Source: Synechococcus sp. CBW1002 | GTDB lineage: Bacteria > Cyanobacteriota > Cyanobacteriia > PCC-6307 > Cyanobiaceae | Length of the DNA: 64,000 nucleotides | Assembly: GCF_015840915.1 (NCBI RefSeq) | Contig: NZ_CP060398.1 | Coordinates: 3,162,001-3,226,000, forward strand | Direction of reading: 5' to 3' | Part shown: positions 47,096-55,099 of the stretch, in pieces | How the letters are laid out: every line of letters begins with the position of its first letter | Numbering within the stretch: the stretch's first letter is position 1 | Made by a program: the position numbers and the translations under genes | The notes under the pieces: model-generated | The model's database searches: none | The model's input: the letters and a program-made list of their open reading frames with translations, nothing else | What the model was told of the DNA's origin: nothing

Positions 47096-47686
47096 TCAGT
47101 TCACAGCCGCAAAGAAGTCCTTGCTCTTGACGGGATCCGGATTCATGGTCTTATCGCCAGGGGTCCAGTTAGCGGGGCAGACTTCATCCGGATTGTTGCG
47201 GATGTGCTGGAAGGCCTGCAGCAGGCGCAGGGTTTCATCGACGCTGCGGCCCACGGGCAGGTTGTTGATCGTGCTTTGCATGATCACACCATCGGGATCG
47301 ATGATGAACAGACCCCGCAGGGCCACGCCAGCCTCTTCATCCAGCACCTCGTAGGCGCGGGCGATGTCCTTTTTGAGGTCTGCCACCAGGGGGTAGGCGA
47401 TATCGCCGATGCCGCCGCTCTTGCGCTCGGTCTGAATCCAGGCCAGGTGGCTGAACTGACTGTCGACCGAAACACCCAGAACTTCGCAGTTGCGGCTGGA
47501 GAATTCGCCGTAACTGTCAGAGAAGGCGGTGATCTCCGTGGGGCACACGAAGGTGAAGTCGAGCGGGTAGAAGAAGAGCACCACGTACTTGCCGCGGTAC
47601 TGGGACAAGGTGACCTCCTGGAACTCCTGGTCGATCACGGCGGTGGCTGTGAAATCAGGAGCGGGCAGACCGACGAGCCGGGACAT
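47096..47686 (-). CDS. 2-Cys peroxiredoxin
   Basis: 196 residues, typical 2-Cys (AhpC/Prx1) type. Peroxidatic Cys48 in [10 protein letters not shown] and resolving Cys170 in [10 protein letters not shown], with the GG(I/L)G motif ([11 protein letters not shown]) and the C-terminal segment that make eukaryote-type enzymes sensitive to over-oxidation. It reduces hydrogen and alkyl peroxides with thioredoxin. ATG 47686 is the canonical start; the frame remains open to 47947 without meaning. The region 47687-47906 separates it from a divergent small gene. Confidence 0.94.
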   Translation of the reverse strand: MSRLVGLPAPDFTATAVIDQEFQEVTLSQYRGKYVVLFFYPLDFTFVCPTEITAFSDSYGEFSSRNCEVLGVSVDSQFSHLAWIQTERKSGGIGDIAYPLVADLKKDIARAYEVLDEEAGVALRGLFIIDPDGVIMQSTINNLPVGRSVDETLRLLQAFQHIRNNPDEVCPANWTPGDKTMNPDPVKSKDFFAAVN

Positions 47687-47906
47687 GGCGGAAGCGAAGT
47701 GGGAATCAGAAGGATTGAAAGTCCAGCTGGCAGAAGCGAACAGACTCGAAGCGCGGTCCCAAAATCCCGACCTCGGGCCTGTCCCAATGCGAAGTCGTAT
47801 CGGCTTCCAGTTGGACTTCAACAATTTATCACGGATCTCGCGTGCCTCGGCGAAGCAGGGCCTAGCGGCGCCGCCATAGGCTGGTGCTACAAGACGCGAT
47901 GACCCC

Positions 47907-48206
47907 ATGGGCTGGGATCCCCTGATCCTCCGTAAATTCAGCACCACCGGTCATTTCCGGCTGCTGAACCAGCTGCGCAGCGAACTGCAGGCCCATCCCC
48001 TGGAGCGGCAGGTGGAGACCGATCCCGCCGCTGGAGCCGGACGGGGCAAAGCCGTGATCCGCACGGTGGCCGTCCGTCGGGGCGGTCAGAGCCAGGGCCG
48101 AATCCGTCGCCCCCAGGCCCGTATGGACAGTGGTGGCGCAAGCCTGACCTCCTCAGATGCCGGGCAGTCCTTCCGTGATCGGCTCAACGCCATTGAAATG
48201 CGCTGA
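47907..48206 (+). CDS. Small conserved-type hypothetical protein
   Basis: 99 residues. Start [20 protein letters not shown] looks like a structured N-terminal helix; the rest is Arg/Gly/Ser-rich and probably disordered (basic [15 protein letters not shown]). The first 30 residues recall short proteins seen across cyanobacteria, but I cannot name a family. Promoters of this gene and of the peroxiredoxin share the 220-base gap. Confidence 0.6.
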   Translation: MGWDPLILRKFSTTGHFRLLNQLRSELQAHPLERQVETDPAAGAGRGKAVIRTVAVRRGGQSQGRIRRPQARMDSGGASLTSSDAGQSFRDRLNAIEMR

Positions 48207-48342
48207 TGGGCCGGCAGGTTCTGCTTGGTCGCCAGGATCTGAAAAGAGTTGTTTGCGGTTCCTGTCCGTCACATCACGATTCTGAGACCGCTGGCCTGCC
48301 AACGAAATTCTTGAATTTGCCGTCTGCTTGCCTGGTAGATTG

Positions 48343-48588
48343 TTAATCATTCAGCAGGTCAAAGATGGCTTTCTGCAGATCCTTCGACTGCTCCAGCTGG
48401 TCAAACACCCAGGCCATCGCCGTGGCAGGTTTCTCAAAACCAAGCTCTTTGCAGAGCTTCTGAATGATGACAGAGTGATCCTCATAAAGCGAAAGATCAC
48501 TGACATTCCGCACGCTGAGGTGGCTACCAACAAACTGCCGCGAGCTGGATTGAATCGGGGAGAGGTCTGACGAATTCATGGCCATCAT
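48343..48588 (-). CDS. Small hypothetical protein (81 aa)
   Basis: 81 residues, relatively low GC compared with neighbours. A Ser-rich N-terminus leads to a likely helical C-terminal part (IIQKLCKELGFEKPATAMAW, VFDQLEQSKDLQKAIFDLL). No family recognised. Two ATG codons at the start leave the first residues open. Confidence 0.5.
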   Translation of the reverse strand: MMAMNSSDLSPIQSSSRQFVGSHLSVRNVSDLSLYEDHSVIIQKLCKELGFEKPATAMAWVFDQLEQSKDLQKAIFDLLND

Positions 48589-48666
48589 GAAGGATTTCCT
48601 AATTTAGATCAGCTCTCGCAACCAATGCCAAGCCTTTCAGTCGCGTGAAGGCCGCATTCAGCAGAC

Positions 48667-48975
48667 TCAGCGAGGAAGCAGACATTCCAGCTCCCGCAGG
48701 CGGTGTTCCAAGGCCTCGATCTTTTCCAGGTAAGTGAGGGCAAGGGCCATGCCGGGGGGGTTGAGGCCAAACGTATTGCGCAGGTCTGCGGCACGACGCG
48801 CCTGGTGAATCGTGCAGGAATGAAAGCTCCAACCCGACGCACTCACTCTGGTTTCGAAAACACCGAACTGCACCAACTCCACCACTTCCCCATGCTCCAG
48901 GCCTGAGGCCGCCAGTAACTCCTCCAGCTCGACTCGGCTTTCGCTCTCCACCGGAATCAACAGGTCATCAGCCAT
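48667..48975 (-). CDS. CbpM-like chaperone modulator
   Basis: 102 residues from ATG 48975. MerR-like helical fold: LEELLAASGLEHGEVVELVQ then FGVFE, and AADLRNTFGLNPPGMALALT plus coiled C-terminus YLEKIEALEHRLRELECLL. That matches CbpM, which binds the J-domain of CbpA and blocks its co-chaperone activity. It overlaps the upstream cbpA gene by eight bases, the classic cbpA-cbpM order. Confidence 0.8.
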   Translation of the reverse strand: MADDLLIPVESESRVELEELLAASGLEHGEVVELVQFGVFETRVSASGWSFHSCTIHQARRAADLRNTFGLNPPGMALALTYLEKIEALEHRLRELECLLPR

Positions 48976-49918
48976 GGGTCGTAGCTCCAGGGAATGAGGT
49001 GCGCGGGTTGAAGGAGGTGGCAGCAGCCAGCTCACGATAGAGCTCCCGTTCGCGGTCGTCGATCTGCTTCGGCATCACGATCTGCAGCACGCAATAGAGA
49101 TCGCCCGCCCCCTCCTTGCGCTTTGGCAGCCCCTTGCCGGTCAGGCGAAGCTTCTGGCCGGCCTGAGCGCCCTCCTTCACCGTGACACGCACCTGGCCAT
49201 CAAGGGTTGGGACCTCGATCTCTCCACCCAGGGCCGCTTCCCATGGGGTCACCGGCAGCTCGAGGTAGAGGTCATGCCCCACGGCGCGAAAAAGTGGATG
49301 GGGCTGGAGGTGGATGTCGAGATAGACGTCTCCCGCCGGCCCGCCGCCACTGCCTGCCAGGCCCCGCCCGGGAATCCGCAACCGCTCTCCATCGATCACT
49401 CCCTTCGGCACCCGAATGCGCACCGTGGTCGAGGCACGCTCCATGGTCCCGTCGGGGCGCAGGCGAGGCTCCTTCCGCTCCAGGGTCACCTGGGTGCCAT
49501 GGCACACCTCTTCAAGGCTGAGGTTGGCCACAGCCTCCACATCCTGACCGCGGATCGGAAAGCCAGGCCCCCCCTGGTGTCGCCGCTGCGCCGAACGGAA
49601 GCCCATCTGCTCGAACAGATCGGCCAGATCCACCTCCTCGCCGGCCTGGCCCTGCCAGAAGCGGGTATCCCAGTCTGGTGATGGTCGGAAGTCTTCACCG
49701 GGGCGATGGCGACCCAGTTCGTCGTAGGCCCGGCGCTTTTCCGGGTCGGAGAGGGTCTGGTTGGCCTCACTGATCTCCTTGAACCGCTCTTCGGCTCCCT
49801 TTTCCTTGGAAATGTCCGGGTGAAATTTGCGGGCCAGTCGGCGATAGGCCTGTTTGATCTCGTCCTCGCTGGCCCCACGCTCGACGCCGAGAATCTCGTA
49901 ATAATCCTTGAACTTCAT
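48968..49918 (-). CDS. cbpA: CbpA-type DnaJ co-chaperone
   Basis: 316 residues. N-terminal J-domain with HPD (ARKFHPDIS, ~residues 32-36), Gly/Phe-like linker, and two C-terminal substrate domains (LSLEEVCHGTQVTLERKE; ELPVTPWEAALGGEIEVPTL) without the zinc-finger of DnaJ, which defines the CbpA type. It stimulates DnaK and in enterobacteria also binds curved DNA. Coupled to the cbpM-like gene. Confidence 0.92.
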   Translation of the reverse strand: MKFKDYYEILGVERGASEDEIKQAYRRLARKFHPDISKEKGAEERFKEISEANQTLSDPEKRRAYDELGRHRPGEDFRPSPDWDTRFWQGQAGEEVDLADLFEQMGFRSAQRRHQGGPGFPIRGQDVEAVANLSLEEVCHGTQVTLERKEPRLRPDGTMERASTTVRIRVPKGVIDGERLRIPGRGLAGSGGGPAGDVYLDIHLQPHPLFRAVGHDLYLELPVTPWEAALGGEIEVPTLDGQVRVTVKEGAQAGQKLRLTGKGLPKRKEGAGDLYCVLQIVMPKQIDDRERELYRELAAATSFNPRTSFPGATTHG

Positions 49919-49934
49919 CGGGACTCACTCCTGA

Positions 49935-51329
49935 TCAATGCCGGAAACCAAGTTCGTCGCTGGAAGATGGCAGCGGTGTTTCAGCCGTGGCCAGCCAGGC
50001 AAGGTTCCGTTGCACGTCTGCCAGTAACTGGTCGGCCATGTCTTGATTGAAGCCGGCTCGAATCACGAAACGCAGCACGGCACGGTCTTGCAGGTTGGCC
50101 GGAAGTGTATAAGCAGGCACCTGCCATCCACGAGAGCGCATCATTTTTGAAAGGTGAAAGACCGTCCAGTTCTTGATGCTCGGATCACACTCCACCGCGA
50201 ACACGGGCAGCTGGCCGCGGGGATGGCTCACCAGCCTCAGGGGTTCCATCGCTGCCAGGCCATCGGCCAGGTGACAGGCAATCGCTTCGAGAGAGGCCAT
50301 CCGCTGGCTGTACCCCTGTCGCCCCAGATGCAGGAAGTTGAAGTATTGACCCACCACCTGGGCGCCTGAGCGCGAGAAGTTGAGCCCGATCGTGGGCATC
50401 TCGCCGCCGAGGTAATTCACATTGAAGCGCAGGTCTTCCGGCAGATGGTCACCACTGCGCCACAGCACCCAGCCCACCCCGGGCAACACCCCCCCATACT
50501 TGTGGCCACTGGAGCTGATCGAAACCACCCGCGAGAGGCGGAAGTCCCACGCCCAATCCGGCGAATTGAACGGAGCCACGAAACCACCGGACGCCGCATC
50601 CACATGGATCGGAATGTCAAGACCGCTGCGCTGGTGCAGAGCATCGAGAGCGGTCTGCAGGGCGTCAATGGGTTCATAACTTCCATCGAACGTGCTGCCC
50701 ACGATGCCGACCACACCGATGGTGTTCTCGTCGCATTGCTTCAGGGCTTCCTCGGGAGTGAGGTGCAACCGGTTCTGCTCCAGGGGCACCAGCCGCGGCT
50801 CCACATCGAAATAGGTGCAGAACTTCTCCCAGCAGATCTGGGTGTTGATCCCCATCACCAGGTTGGGGCGCGAGGCGTCCAGACCAGCTCCCCGGCGACG
50901 CTCCCGCCAGCGCCACTTTAGAGCCAGTCCCCCCAGCATGCAGCCTTCACTGGAGCCTGTGGTGGAGGTACCAATCGCTTGATCAGGATCGGGCGCATGC
51001 CAGAGATCGGCCAGAATCTTCAGACAACGCTCCTCGAGTTCAGCGGTCTGGGGATATTCATCCTTGTCGATCATGTTCTTGTCGGCGCATTCCTCCATCA
51101 GGCGCCGCGCCTCGGGCTCCATCCAGGTGCCCACAAAGGTGGCCAGATTCAGCCGTGCATTGCCATCCAGCATCAGATGGTCGTGCACCAGCTGATAGGT
51201 CAGGTCTGCCGGCAGACCCTCTTCGCTCAGGCGGTCGCGGGGTACGTCAGCAGCCGGCTTCTGATGACGGAGGCGGCTGCCAAGCTGGGACGTGAGATCC
51301 AGCTGAGACGAACGCATGCGCTGGGCCAC
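49935..51329 (-). CDS. gad: Glutamate decarboxylase
   Basis: 464 residues, fold-type I PLP enzyme. The PLP Lys is in SISSSGHKYGGVLPGVGWV; HVDAASGGFVAPF holds the Asp that binds pyridoxal and the catalytic His/Asp region, and GTSTTGSSEGCMLGGLA the phosphate-binding loop. Length and motifs match bacterial GadA/GadB, making GABA and CO2 from glutamate while consuming a proton. It feeds the GABA shunt that helps close the cyanobacterial TCA cycle. A nitrilase-family gene diverges 60 bases away. Confidence 0.95.
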   Translation of the reverse strand: MAQRMRSSQLDLTSQLGSRLRHQKPAADVPRDRLSEEGLPADLTYQLVHDHLMLDGNARLNLATFVGTWMEPEARRLMEECADKNMIDKDEYPQTAELEERCLKILADLWHAPDPDQAIGTSTTGSSEGCMLGGLALKWRWRERRRGAGLDASRPNLVMGINTQICWEKFCTYFDVEPRLVPLEQNRLHLTPEEALKQCDENTIGVVGIVGSTFDGSYEPIDALQTALDALHQRSGLDIPIHVDAASGGFVAPFNSPDWAWDFRLSRVVSISSSGHKYGGVLPGVGWVLWRSGDHLPEDLRFNVNYLGGEMPTIGLNFSRSGAQVVGQYFNFLHLGRQGYSQRMASLEAIACHLADGLAAMEPLRLVSHPRGQLPVFAVECDPSIKNWTVFHLSKMMRSRGWQVPAYTLPANLQDRAVLRFVIRAGFNQDMADQLLADVQRNLAWLATAETPLPSSSDELGFRH

Positions 51330-51389
51330 TGAAGATTGCCTGCAGGGTTGTCTCAGTATTTAAGTCGGAAGGCATCCCCCCATCGGCCC

Positions 51390-52325
51390 ATGGTTCCTCA
51401 CCATCGCTTGCTCAGTTACACCCTGACCCAGCCACCAGCGGCCGGGGAGGGCATCAGGCTCGGTCTCTGGCAAGGCACGGGTTCGGCTGCCACAGCTGAT
51501 GCGGTGGAGGAGAACCTCCTACGTCTGGAGCAGGTCTGTGCCCATGCTGCCAGCCTTGGGGTGCAGCTGCTGGCCTTCCCGGAGCTCTACCTGAGCGGTT
51601 ACATCGTGACGCCGGATCTGGCTCGGCAGCTGGCGGAGCCGCTGGATGGAACCAGTCTCCAGAGGGTGGCGGCAGCCGCCCGCAGGAACGGGCTGGCGGT
51701 GGCCTGTCCCTATCCGGAACGGGCTGTGGTGGCCGGAGAGGAGCGCTTCTACGACGCCATTGCCCTGTTCGATCACAGCGGCCGCCTGTTACGCAACTAC
51801 CGAAAAACCCATCTGTGGGGACCGGATGAAAAACGCTGCTGGCATCCTGGGTACCTGCATCCTGAAGAGGGCCCTGCCTTTTCGGTGCACCCGGTGAACG
51901 GGATCTCCGTGGGCTTGCTCAACTGCTACGAAGCCGAGTTCCCCGAGCTCTTCCGGCGACTGGCACTGGAGGGGGCCCAGCTGATTCTGATTCCGACGGC
52001 CGCCGACACCTGGGCTGAGCTGAGCACTGGCCAGCGGACGACCCAGCCATACCCCGATGTCTCGAGAACCCTGGTGCCGGCCCATGCCTTCCAGAACGGC
52101 TGCTTCGTGGCCTACGCCAACCGCTGCGGGGAAGAACACGTCAATGGTCAGGTCAAGGCGGCGTATCTGGGCAACAGCATCATTTGCGGGCCCCACGGCG
52201 ACACTCTGGTGGCTGCCCGTGCCGAGCCCACACTGTTGATGGCTGACTGCCTTCCTGGTGACTACGGCCCAAGCCATCCAGAAAACACCAACTATCTCAA
52301 GGATCGGCGCACGGATTTGTATTGA
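51390..52325 (+). CDS. Nitrilase-superfamily carbon-nitrogen hydrolase
   Basis: 311 residues. The Glu-Lys-Cys triad is complete: Glu in LLAFPELYLSGY, Lys in NYRKTHLWG and Cys in GLLNCYEAEFPEL. The pattern resembles aliphatic-amide hydrolases (R-selective amidase type) rather than true nitrilases. Substrate unknown. Start ATG 51390 is in keeping with family; upstream in-frame ATG 51336 overlaps the gad leader. Divergent from gad, sharing a 60-base promoter region. Confidence 0.87.
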   Translation: MVPHHRLLSYTLTQPPAAGEGIRLGLWQGTGSAATADAVEENLLRLEQVCAHAASLGVQLLAFPELYLSGYIVTPDLARQLAEPLDGTSLQRVAAAARRNGLAVACPYPERAVVAGEERFYDAIALFDHSGRLLRNYRKTHLWGPDEKRCWHPGYLHPEEGPAFSVHPVNGISVGLLNCYEAEFPELFRRLALEGAQLILIPTAADTWAELSTGQRTTQPYPDVSRTLVPAHAFQNGCFVAYANRCGEEHVNGQVKAAYLGNSIICGPHGDTLVAARAEPTLLMADCLPGDYGPSHPENTNYLKDRRTDLY

Positions 52326-52434
52326 AACCTGCCTCCCCGGCAGCGGGCACCCGACCAGCCACGAGACCGGCCAGCCGGGCGACATGGCTTGGCCGGCTGG
52401 TGCTCAGCTCACTGGATCGCCGGTGTGATGGTGC

Positions 52435-52773
52435 TCATGGGCAGGGGGTAGCGGGCGTGCTGCACTGGGCACCCAGCTCCGCCAGCCAACCGCGCAGCTG
52501 TTCGATCGCTTCAGAGCGCAGGCGATAGTAGATCCAGCGGCCCTCCTGACGGTCGTCCAGAAGCCCGGCCTGCTTGAGCACCTTAAGGTGGAAGGAGAGC
52601 TTCGACTGGGCCAGGCCGAGGTCAGTGGTGAGATCACAGACGCAGCGCTCGCCGCTGCCGAGGGTTTCGATCACCCGCAGGCGCAGGGGATCGGCAAGGG
52701 CCTTGAGCAGCGCTCGGGCCTGGTCGGCCTGCAGAGAAGAGCGGGCAACAGCGCCGGGAGAGCTCATGTGCAT
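52435..52773 (-). CDS. ArsR/SmtB-family repressor
   Basis: 112 residues. Winged-helix pattern ALLKALADPLRLRVIETLGS, GERCVCDLTTDLGLAQSKLS (helix-turn-helix), FHLKVLKQAGLLDD and the wing RQEGRWIYYRL. The CVCDL motif in the recognition-helix region is the ArsR site for As(III)/Sb(III). A third Cys lies in LGAQCST at the C-terminus. The gene faces a palindromic operator and a broken GAPDH gene, so it likely represses its own transcription and formerly an arsenic operon. ATG 52767 is an alternative start. Confidence 0.9.
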   Translation of the reverse strand: MHMSSPGAVARSSLQADQARALLKALADPLRLRVIETLGSGERCVCDLTTDLGLAQSKLSFHLKVLKQAGLLDDRQEGRWIYYRLRSEAIEQLRGWLAELGAQCSTPATPCP

Positions 52774-52787
52774 AGCGATACCTATTT

Positions 52788-52805
52788 AATCAATTCTAGT
52801 TGATT
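52788..52805. promoter_or_regulatory. Probable ArsR operator palindrome
   Basis: AATCAA-TTCTAG-TTGATT, a perfect 6-bp inverted repeat with 6-base spacer, 15 bases upstream of the arsR start and 29 bases before the GAPDH remnant. It matches the ATCAA-N6-TTGAT arrangement I recall for cyanobacterial ArsR sites, and lies in an unusually AT-rich patch. Confidence 0.75.
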
Positions 52806-52833
52806 TATGGTCGGCACACCCCGTGCCTTCCGG

Positions 52834-53155
52834 ATGACGATCGGCATCACCGGCTTCGGTCGCATCGGTGCATGAACCAGCACACCGATCCCACCGCCGT
52901 GCCCTGCAAGGTTGCCGGTGTCGACCTGATGCTCGACTGCAGCGGTCGGTTCAAGACAGCCGAAACCCTTGGGCCCGACTGCGCCGAACCGGGTCTGAAG
53001 CGGGTGATCGTGGCCTCCCCCGTGAAGGGGGTGATCGCCGGCGAGGAGGCGCTGAACGTGGAATTCGGCATCGTCACTAAGCTCGGTGGTGCTCGGCACT
53101 GCTGGTGGGGCTGTCGAAGCTGACCAGCCTGCGGCTGCCGGTGCCGCAGGGCTGA
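52834..53155 (+). pseudogene. Remnant of an arsenic-associated GAPDH-like gene
   Basis: Pieces of glyceraldehyde-3-phosphate dehydrogenase survive in order: the N-terminus MTIGITGFGRIG (52834-52869) followed by a stop, then in another frame VDLMLDCSGRFKTAE and SPVKGVIAGEEALN (about 52920-53060), then LSKLTSLRLPVPQG resembling the GKLTGMAxRVPxP segment before a stop at 53153. The catalytic Cys region and most of the NAD domain are deleted. arsR-linked GAPDH normally forms 1-arseno-3-phosphoglycerate for efflux by ArsJ; no arsJ is present here. The gene is broken by frameshift and internal deletions. Confidence 0.8.
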
Positions 53156-53193
53156 CGCTCCGCCGCCAGAGTGCAGCACCCATTCCCTGATCG

Positions 53194-53490
53194 ATGACGC
53201 CGACCCGTGAGCAAATCCTTGCTGCCTCCGCCGGCTGGGTGGCGGTTGTCCTGAATGTTCTCCCCGGCCTTGGGGCCGGCTATCTCTATCAACGCCGCTG
53301 GAAGGCGTACTGGATCACATCAGCTCTCGCCACCGCCTGGTTCGTATCTGGAGCCGTGTTGGGCCAGAACGCCGATGCGGCAGCCGAGGCTCAGAACCAG
53401 TTGGTGGGGCTGATCGGTCTGGTGCTGTTGGCCACCGTCACCGCAGCAGAGGCGGGCCTGGCCGTGAAGCGGGTCCGACAGAGCAGCTGA
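53194..53490 (+). CDS. Small membrane protein
   Basis: 98 residues with probable helices at WVAVVLNVLPGLGAGYLYQ, AYWITSALATAWFVSGAVLG and LVGLIGLVLLATVTAAEAGL. The first helix ends in a GLGAGYLYQRRWKAYW motif like that of TM2-type or DUF-type small membrane proteins with Gly-rich turns. Function unknown. Confidence 0.65.
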   Translation: MTPTREQILAASAGWVAVVLNVLPGLGAGYLYQRRWKAYWITSALATAWFVSGAVLGQNADAAAEAQNQLVGLIGLVLLATVTAAEAGLAVKRVRQSS

Positions 53491-53511
53491 CGATGGGTCT
53501 GCGGAGGGCTC

Positions 53512-53727
53512 TCAGCCCAGGTACCAGCGCAGCAGCGCCAACACCTGCCCGGCTGGCCCATGACCCGTGATCCACTCACCAGCAACCGCCGCAGCAAAAC
53601 CGAGCATGGCGACGCGGCCATTCAGCCGCTCCACGCCTGCCAACGCTGCTGCATTCCAGGGTCGGCTGGTGGTGAGTCCTTCTCCGAACCGCTCCAGCGG
53701 CTCGTAGTGGAACGAACGGTCAGGCAA
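53512..53727 (-). CDS. High-light-inducible protein (Hlip)
   Basis: 71 residues. The chlorophyll-binding helix motif ExxNGRxAMxGF is present (ERLNGRVAMLGFAAAVAGEW). Hlips bind chlorophyll and carotenoid, dissipate energy and help photosystem II assembly. The single helix is preceded by a ~35-residue polar N-terminus, longer than in the 47-aa Hlip at 54.95 kb. Convergent with the small membrane protein. Confidence 0.88.
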   Translation of the reverse strand: MPDRSFHYEPLERFGEGLTTSRPWNAAALAGVERLNGRVAMLGFAAAVAGEWITGHGPAGQVLALLRWYLG

Positions 53728-53799
53728 GGGAGTGCTGCGGAGGTGCTCAGAGCCTATGGGTCCGCCTGCGCGGGCCTGCTCACAGAGGGATGTCAGTGG

Positions 53800-54124
53800 T
53801 CACAACCCAGGGAGGCAACGCGCAGCTCCTGGATGGTGCGTTGTACGGGCGCGAGGAATGGGAGGAGGGCCAGGCTCTGCCCCAGAGTTGCCGCCACCGC
53901 AGTTGAGGGTGTTGATCGCGGCGAAGAAGGGCTCTGAATCACCGGCCGGGCGCGACGGCACCACCACCACGGCCACGGCCACGGCATCGTCGAAACTCAC
54001 GATTGTCAGCCGGTCGGAAGCGGTGAGCTGCTCCATCAACCGCTCGGTGAGACACTGCAACCAGCGGAGACACCGTTCTCCCGGGGGCGGGGATCGAGAC
54101 GGTGCCGCTGATGTGACGCTTCAT
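53800..54124 (-). pseudogene. Remnant of a von Willebrand factor A domain gene
   Basis: On the minus strand the segment LTERLMEQLTASDRLTIVSF followed by DDAV and VPSRPAGDSEPFFAAINTLN looks like the middle of a bacterial VWA domain (LSLVxFDDxVxVLVP pattern), ending at CGGGNS where a GGTN motif is expected. The metal-site DxSxS at the start of the domain is not found in frame, and the frame decays on both sides. The frame in 53939-54124 may hold a shifted upstream piece. Treated as a gene wreck. Confidence 0.45.
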
Positions 54125-54304
54125 CCCTCGCAGCCAAGCCAGCGGCTGGCCGCCATGTGGCTGGTTGCCACCGGAATGCGACGAGGCGCGAGATGGGGGA
54201 GACGGGGAGCCCAGGGAATCAGACCCCTGAGCAGCAACGCGCGCAGAGGAGCGGGTCGCGGAAGGAGCATGAAGCGATTGAAGGTACGCAAGAGCCGGCT
54301 TGCC
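54125..54304. other. Non-coding or decayed stretch
   Basis: Open frames on both strands exist here but are rich in Arg/Pro/Ser with no domain pattern; nothing can be supported. Confidence 0.4.
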
Positions 54305-54529
54305 TCAACCCGGATTGGCGCTGTCTTCCGCATGGGCCCGCAGCTCTGCGAGGCCATAGACCCCGCGATCGTCAGACAACGTTTCGGGTTGCAGCAGGGG
54401 AAGCAAACCCGGCCCACCAGGAGGGGAAAGGGCTGGCCACAGCGTTTCAGCGTCTGTAGAGACCAGCCCCCGGAGCTCCGAAGCCAGCACCAGGAAGAAC
54501 ACCGGCACCAGATGCAGGCCCACCAGCAT
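54305..54529 (-). CDS. Possible short membrane protein, doubtful
   Basis: 74 residues if started at ATG 54529: one hydrophobic segment (MLVGLHLVPVFFLVLASELR) and a Leu/Pro-rich tail. It overlaps the end of the Gly-rich gene and may be a fragment. Included at low confidence because the hydrophobic N-terminus looks deliberate. Confidence 0.25.
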   Translation of the reverse strand: MLVGLHLVPVFFLVLASELRGLVSTDAETLWPALSPPGGPGLLPLLQPETLSDDRGVYGLAELRAHAEDSANPG

Positions 54530-54824
54530 CACCGGGATTGCCGAGCGGACGCCGCTCCAGCCCAGCGCCAGCCTCACCGAAACCGGCCCCCGGCAAGACA
54601 CCCGCACCCGAGGCCGGCCCACCGAAACCACCGGCACCCACTCCGGGTTCTCGATCCAGTCCTGCCCCTGCCGCTCCGAACCCAGCACCGGGAGCCAGTC
54701 CAGCTCCTGAAGCAGGACCCCCAAGGCCGCCTGGATTCGGCCTGGCCAGCCCCGATCCAGGCGCTGACAGGGAGAAGGCCAGGCCAGCGGCCATCCCAAG
54801 CCAGACGTTGCGGATTCCGGTCAT
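54447..54824 (-). CDS. Secreted Gly/Ala/Pro-rich repeat protein
   Basis: 125 residues: signal peptide (IRNVWLGMAAGLAFSLSAPG) followed by three ~30-residue repeats of GGPASGAGxxPGAGFGxxGAGL, separated by short charged linkers (DREPGVGAG, ERRPLGNPGDA). Low-complexity sequence of this type can be a surface or matrix protein, or an expanded spacer left in decaying DNA. No family recognised. Repeats are also visible at nucleotide level, so recent expansion is plausible. Confidence 0.55.
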   Translation of the reverse strand: MTGIRNVWLGMAAGLAFSLSAPGSGLARPNPGGLGGPASGAGLAPGAGFGAAGAGLDREPGVGAGGFGGPASGAGVLPGAGFGEAGAGLERRPLGNPGDAGGPASGAGVLPGAGFGAPGAGLYRR

Positions 54825-54921
54825 GGCTCAGGCCTGGCGGATGCCCTCAAGACCTAGCAAGGGCTTCTGATCGGGGCCGGCCAGATCAGACAGGCTCTGT
54901 CCCGATCGCTTCAAAATCTGT

Positions 54922-54927
54922 TACAAT
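54922..54927 (+). promoter_or_regulatory. Possible -10 element of the Hlip operon
   Basis: TACAAT in an AT-rich patch 24 bases before the 54951 start. No convincing -35 box, so tentative. Confidence 0.35.
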
Positions 54928-54950
54928 TCAAGAAACAAACCGCAATACCC

Positions 54951-55094
54951 ATGACTGACTCTTCGACCCGCTTCGGCTTTGTGGCCTTCGCCGAGACCTG
55001 GAACGGCCGCCTGGCCATGCTCGGTTTCGTGATCGGCCTGGGCACCGAGCTGCTCACCGGCCAGGGCATCCTGTCCCAGATCGGTCTGGGTTGA
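54951..55094 (+). CDS. High-light-inducible protein (47-aa Hlip)
   Basis: 47 residues: MTDSSTRFGFVAFAETWNGR with LAMLGFVIGLGTELLTGQG, which carries the ExxNGRxAMxGF chlorophyll-binding motif in a single helix. This is the compact Hlip form common in marine and freshwater Synechococcus. A small membrane protein gene starts five bases later and a hairpin terminator follows, so the two make a tiny operon. Confidence 0.92.
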   Translation: MTDSSTRFGFVAFAETWNGRLAMLGFVIGLGTELLTGQGILSQIGLG

Positions 55095-55099
55095 TCATC

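Noticed and set aside
53732-54958. 408-codon plus-strand open frame
   Set aside because: Composition is dominated by Arg, Gln, Pro and His without any pattern of helices or motifs, and it opposes a signal-peptide-bearing frame on the other strand and a VWA fragment.
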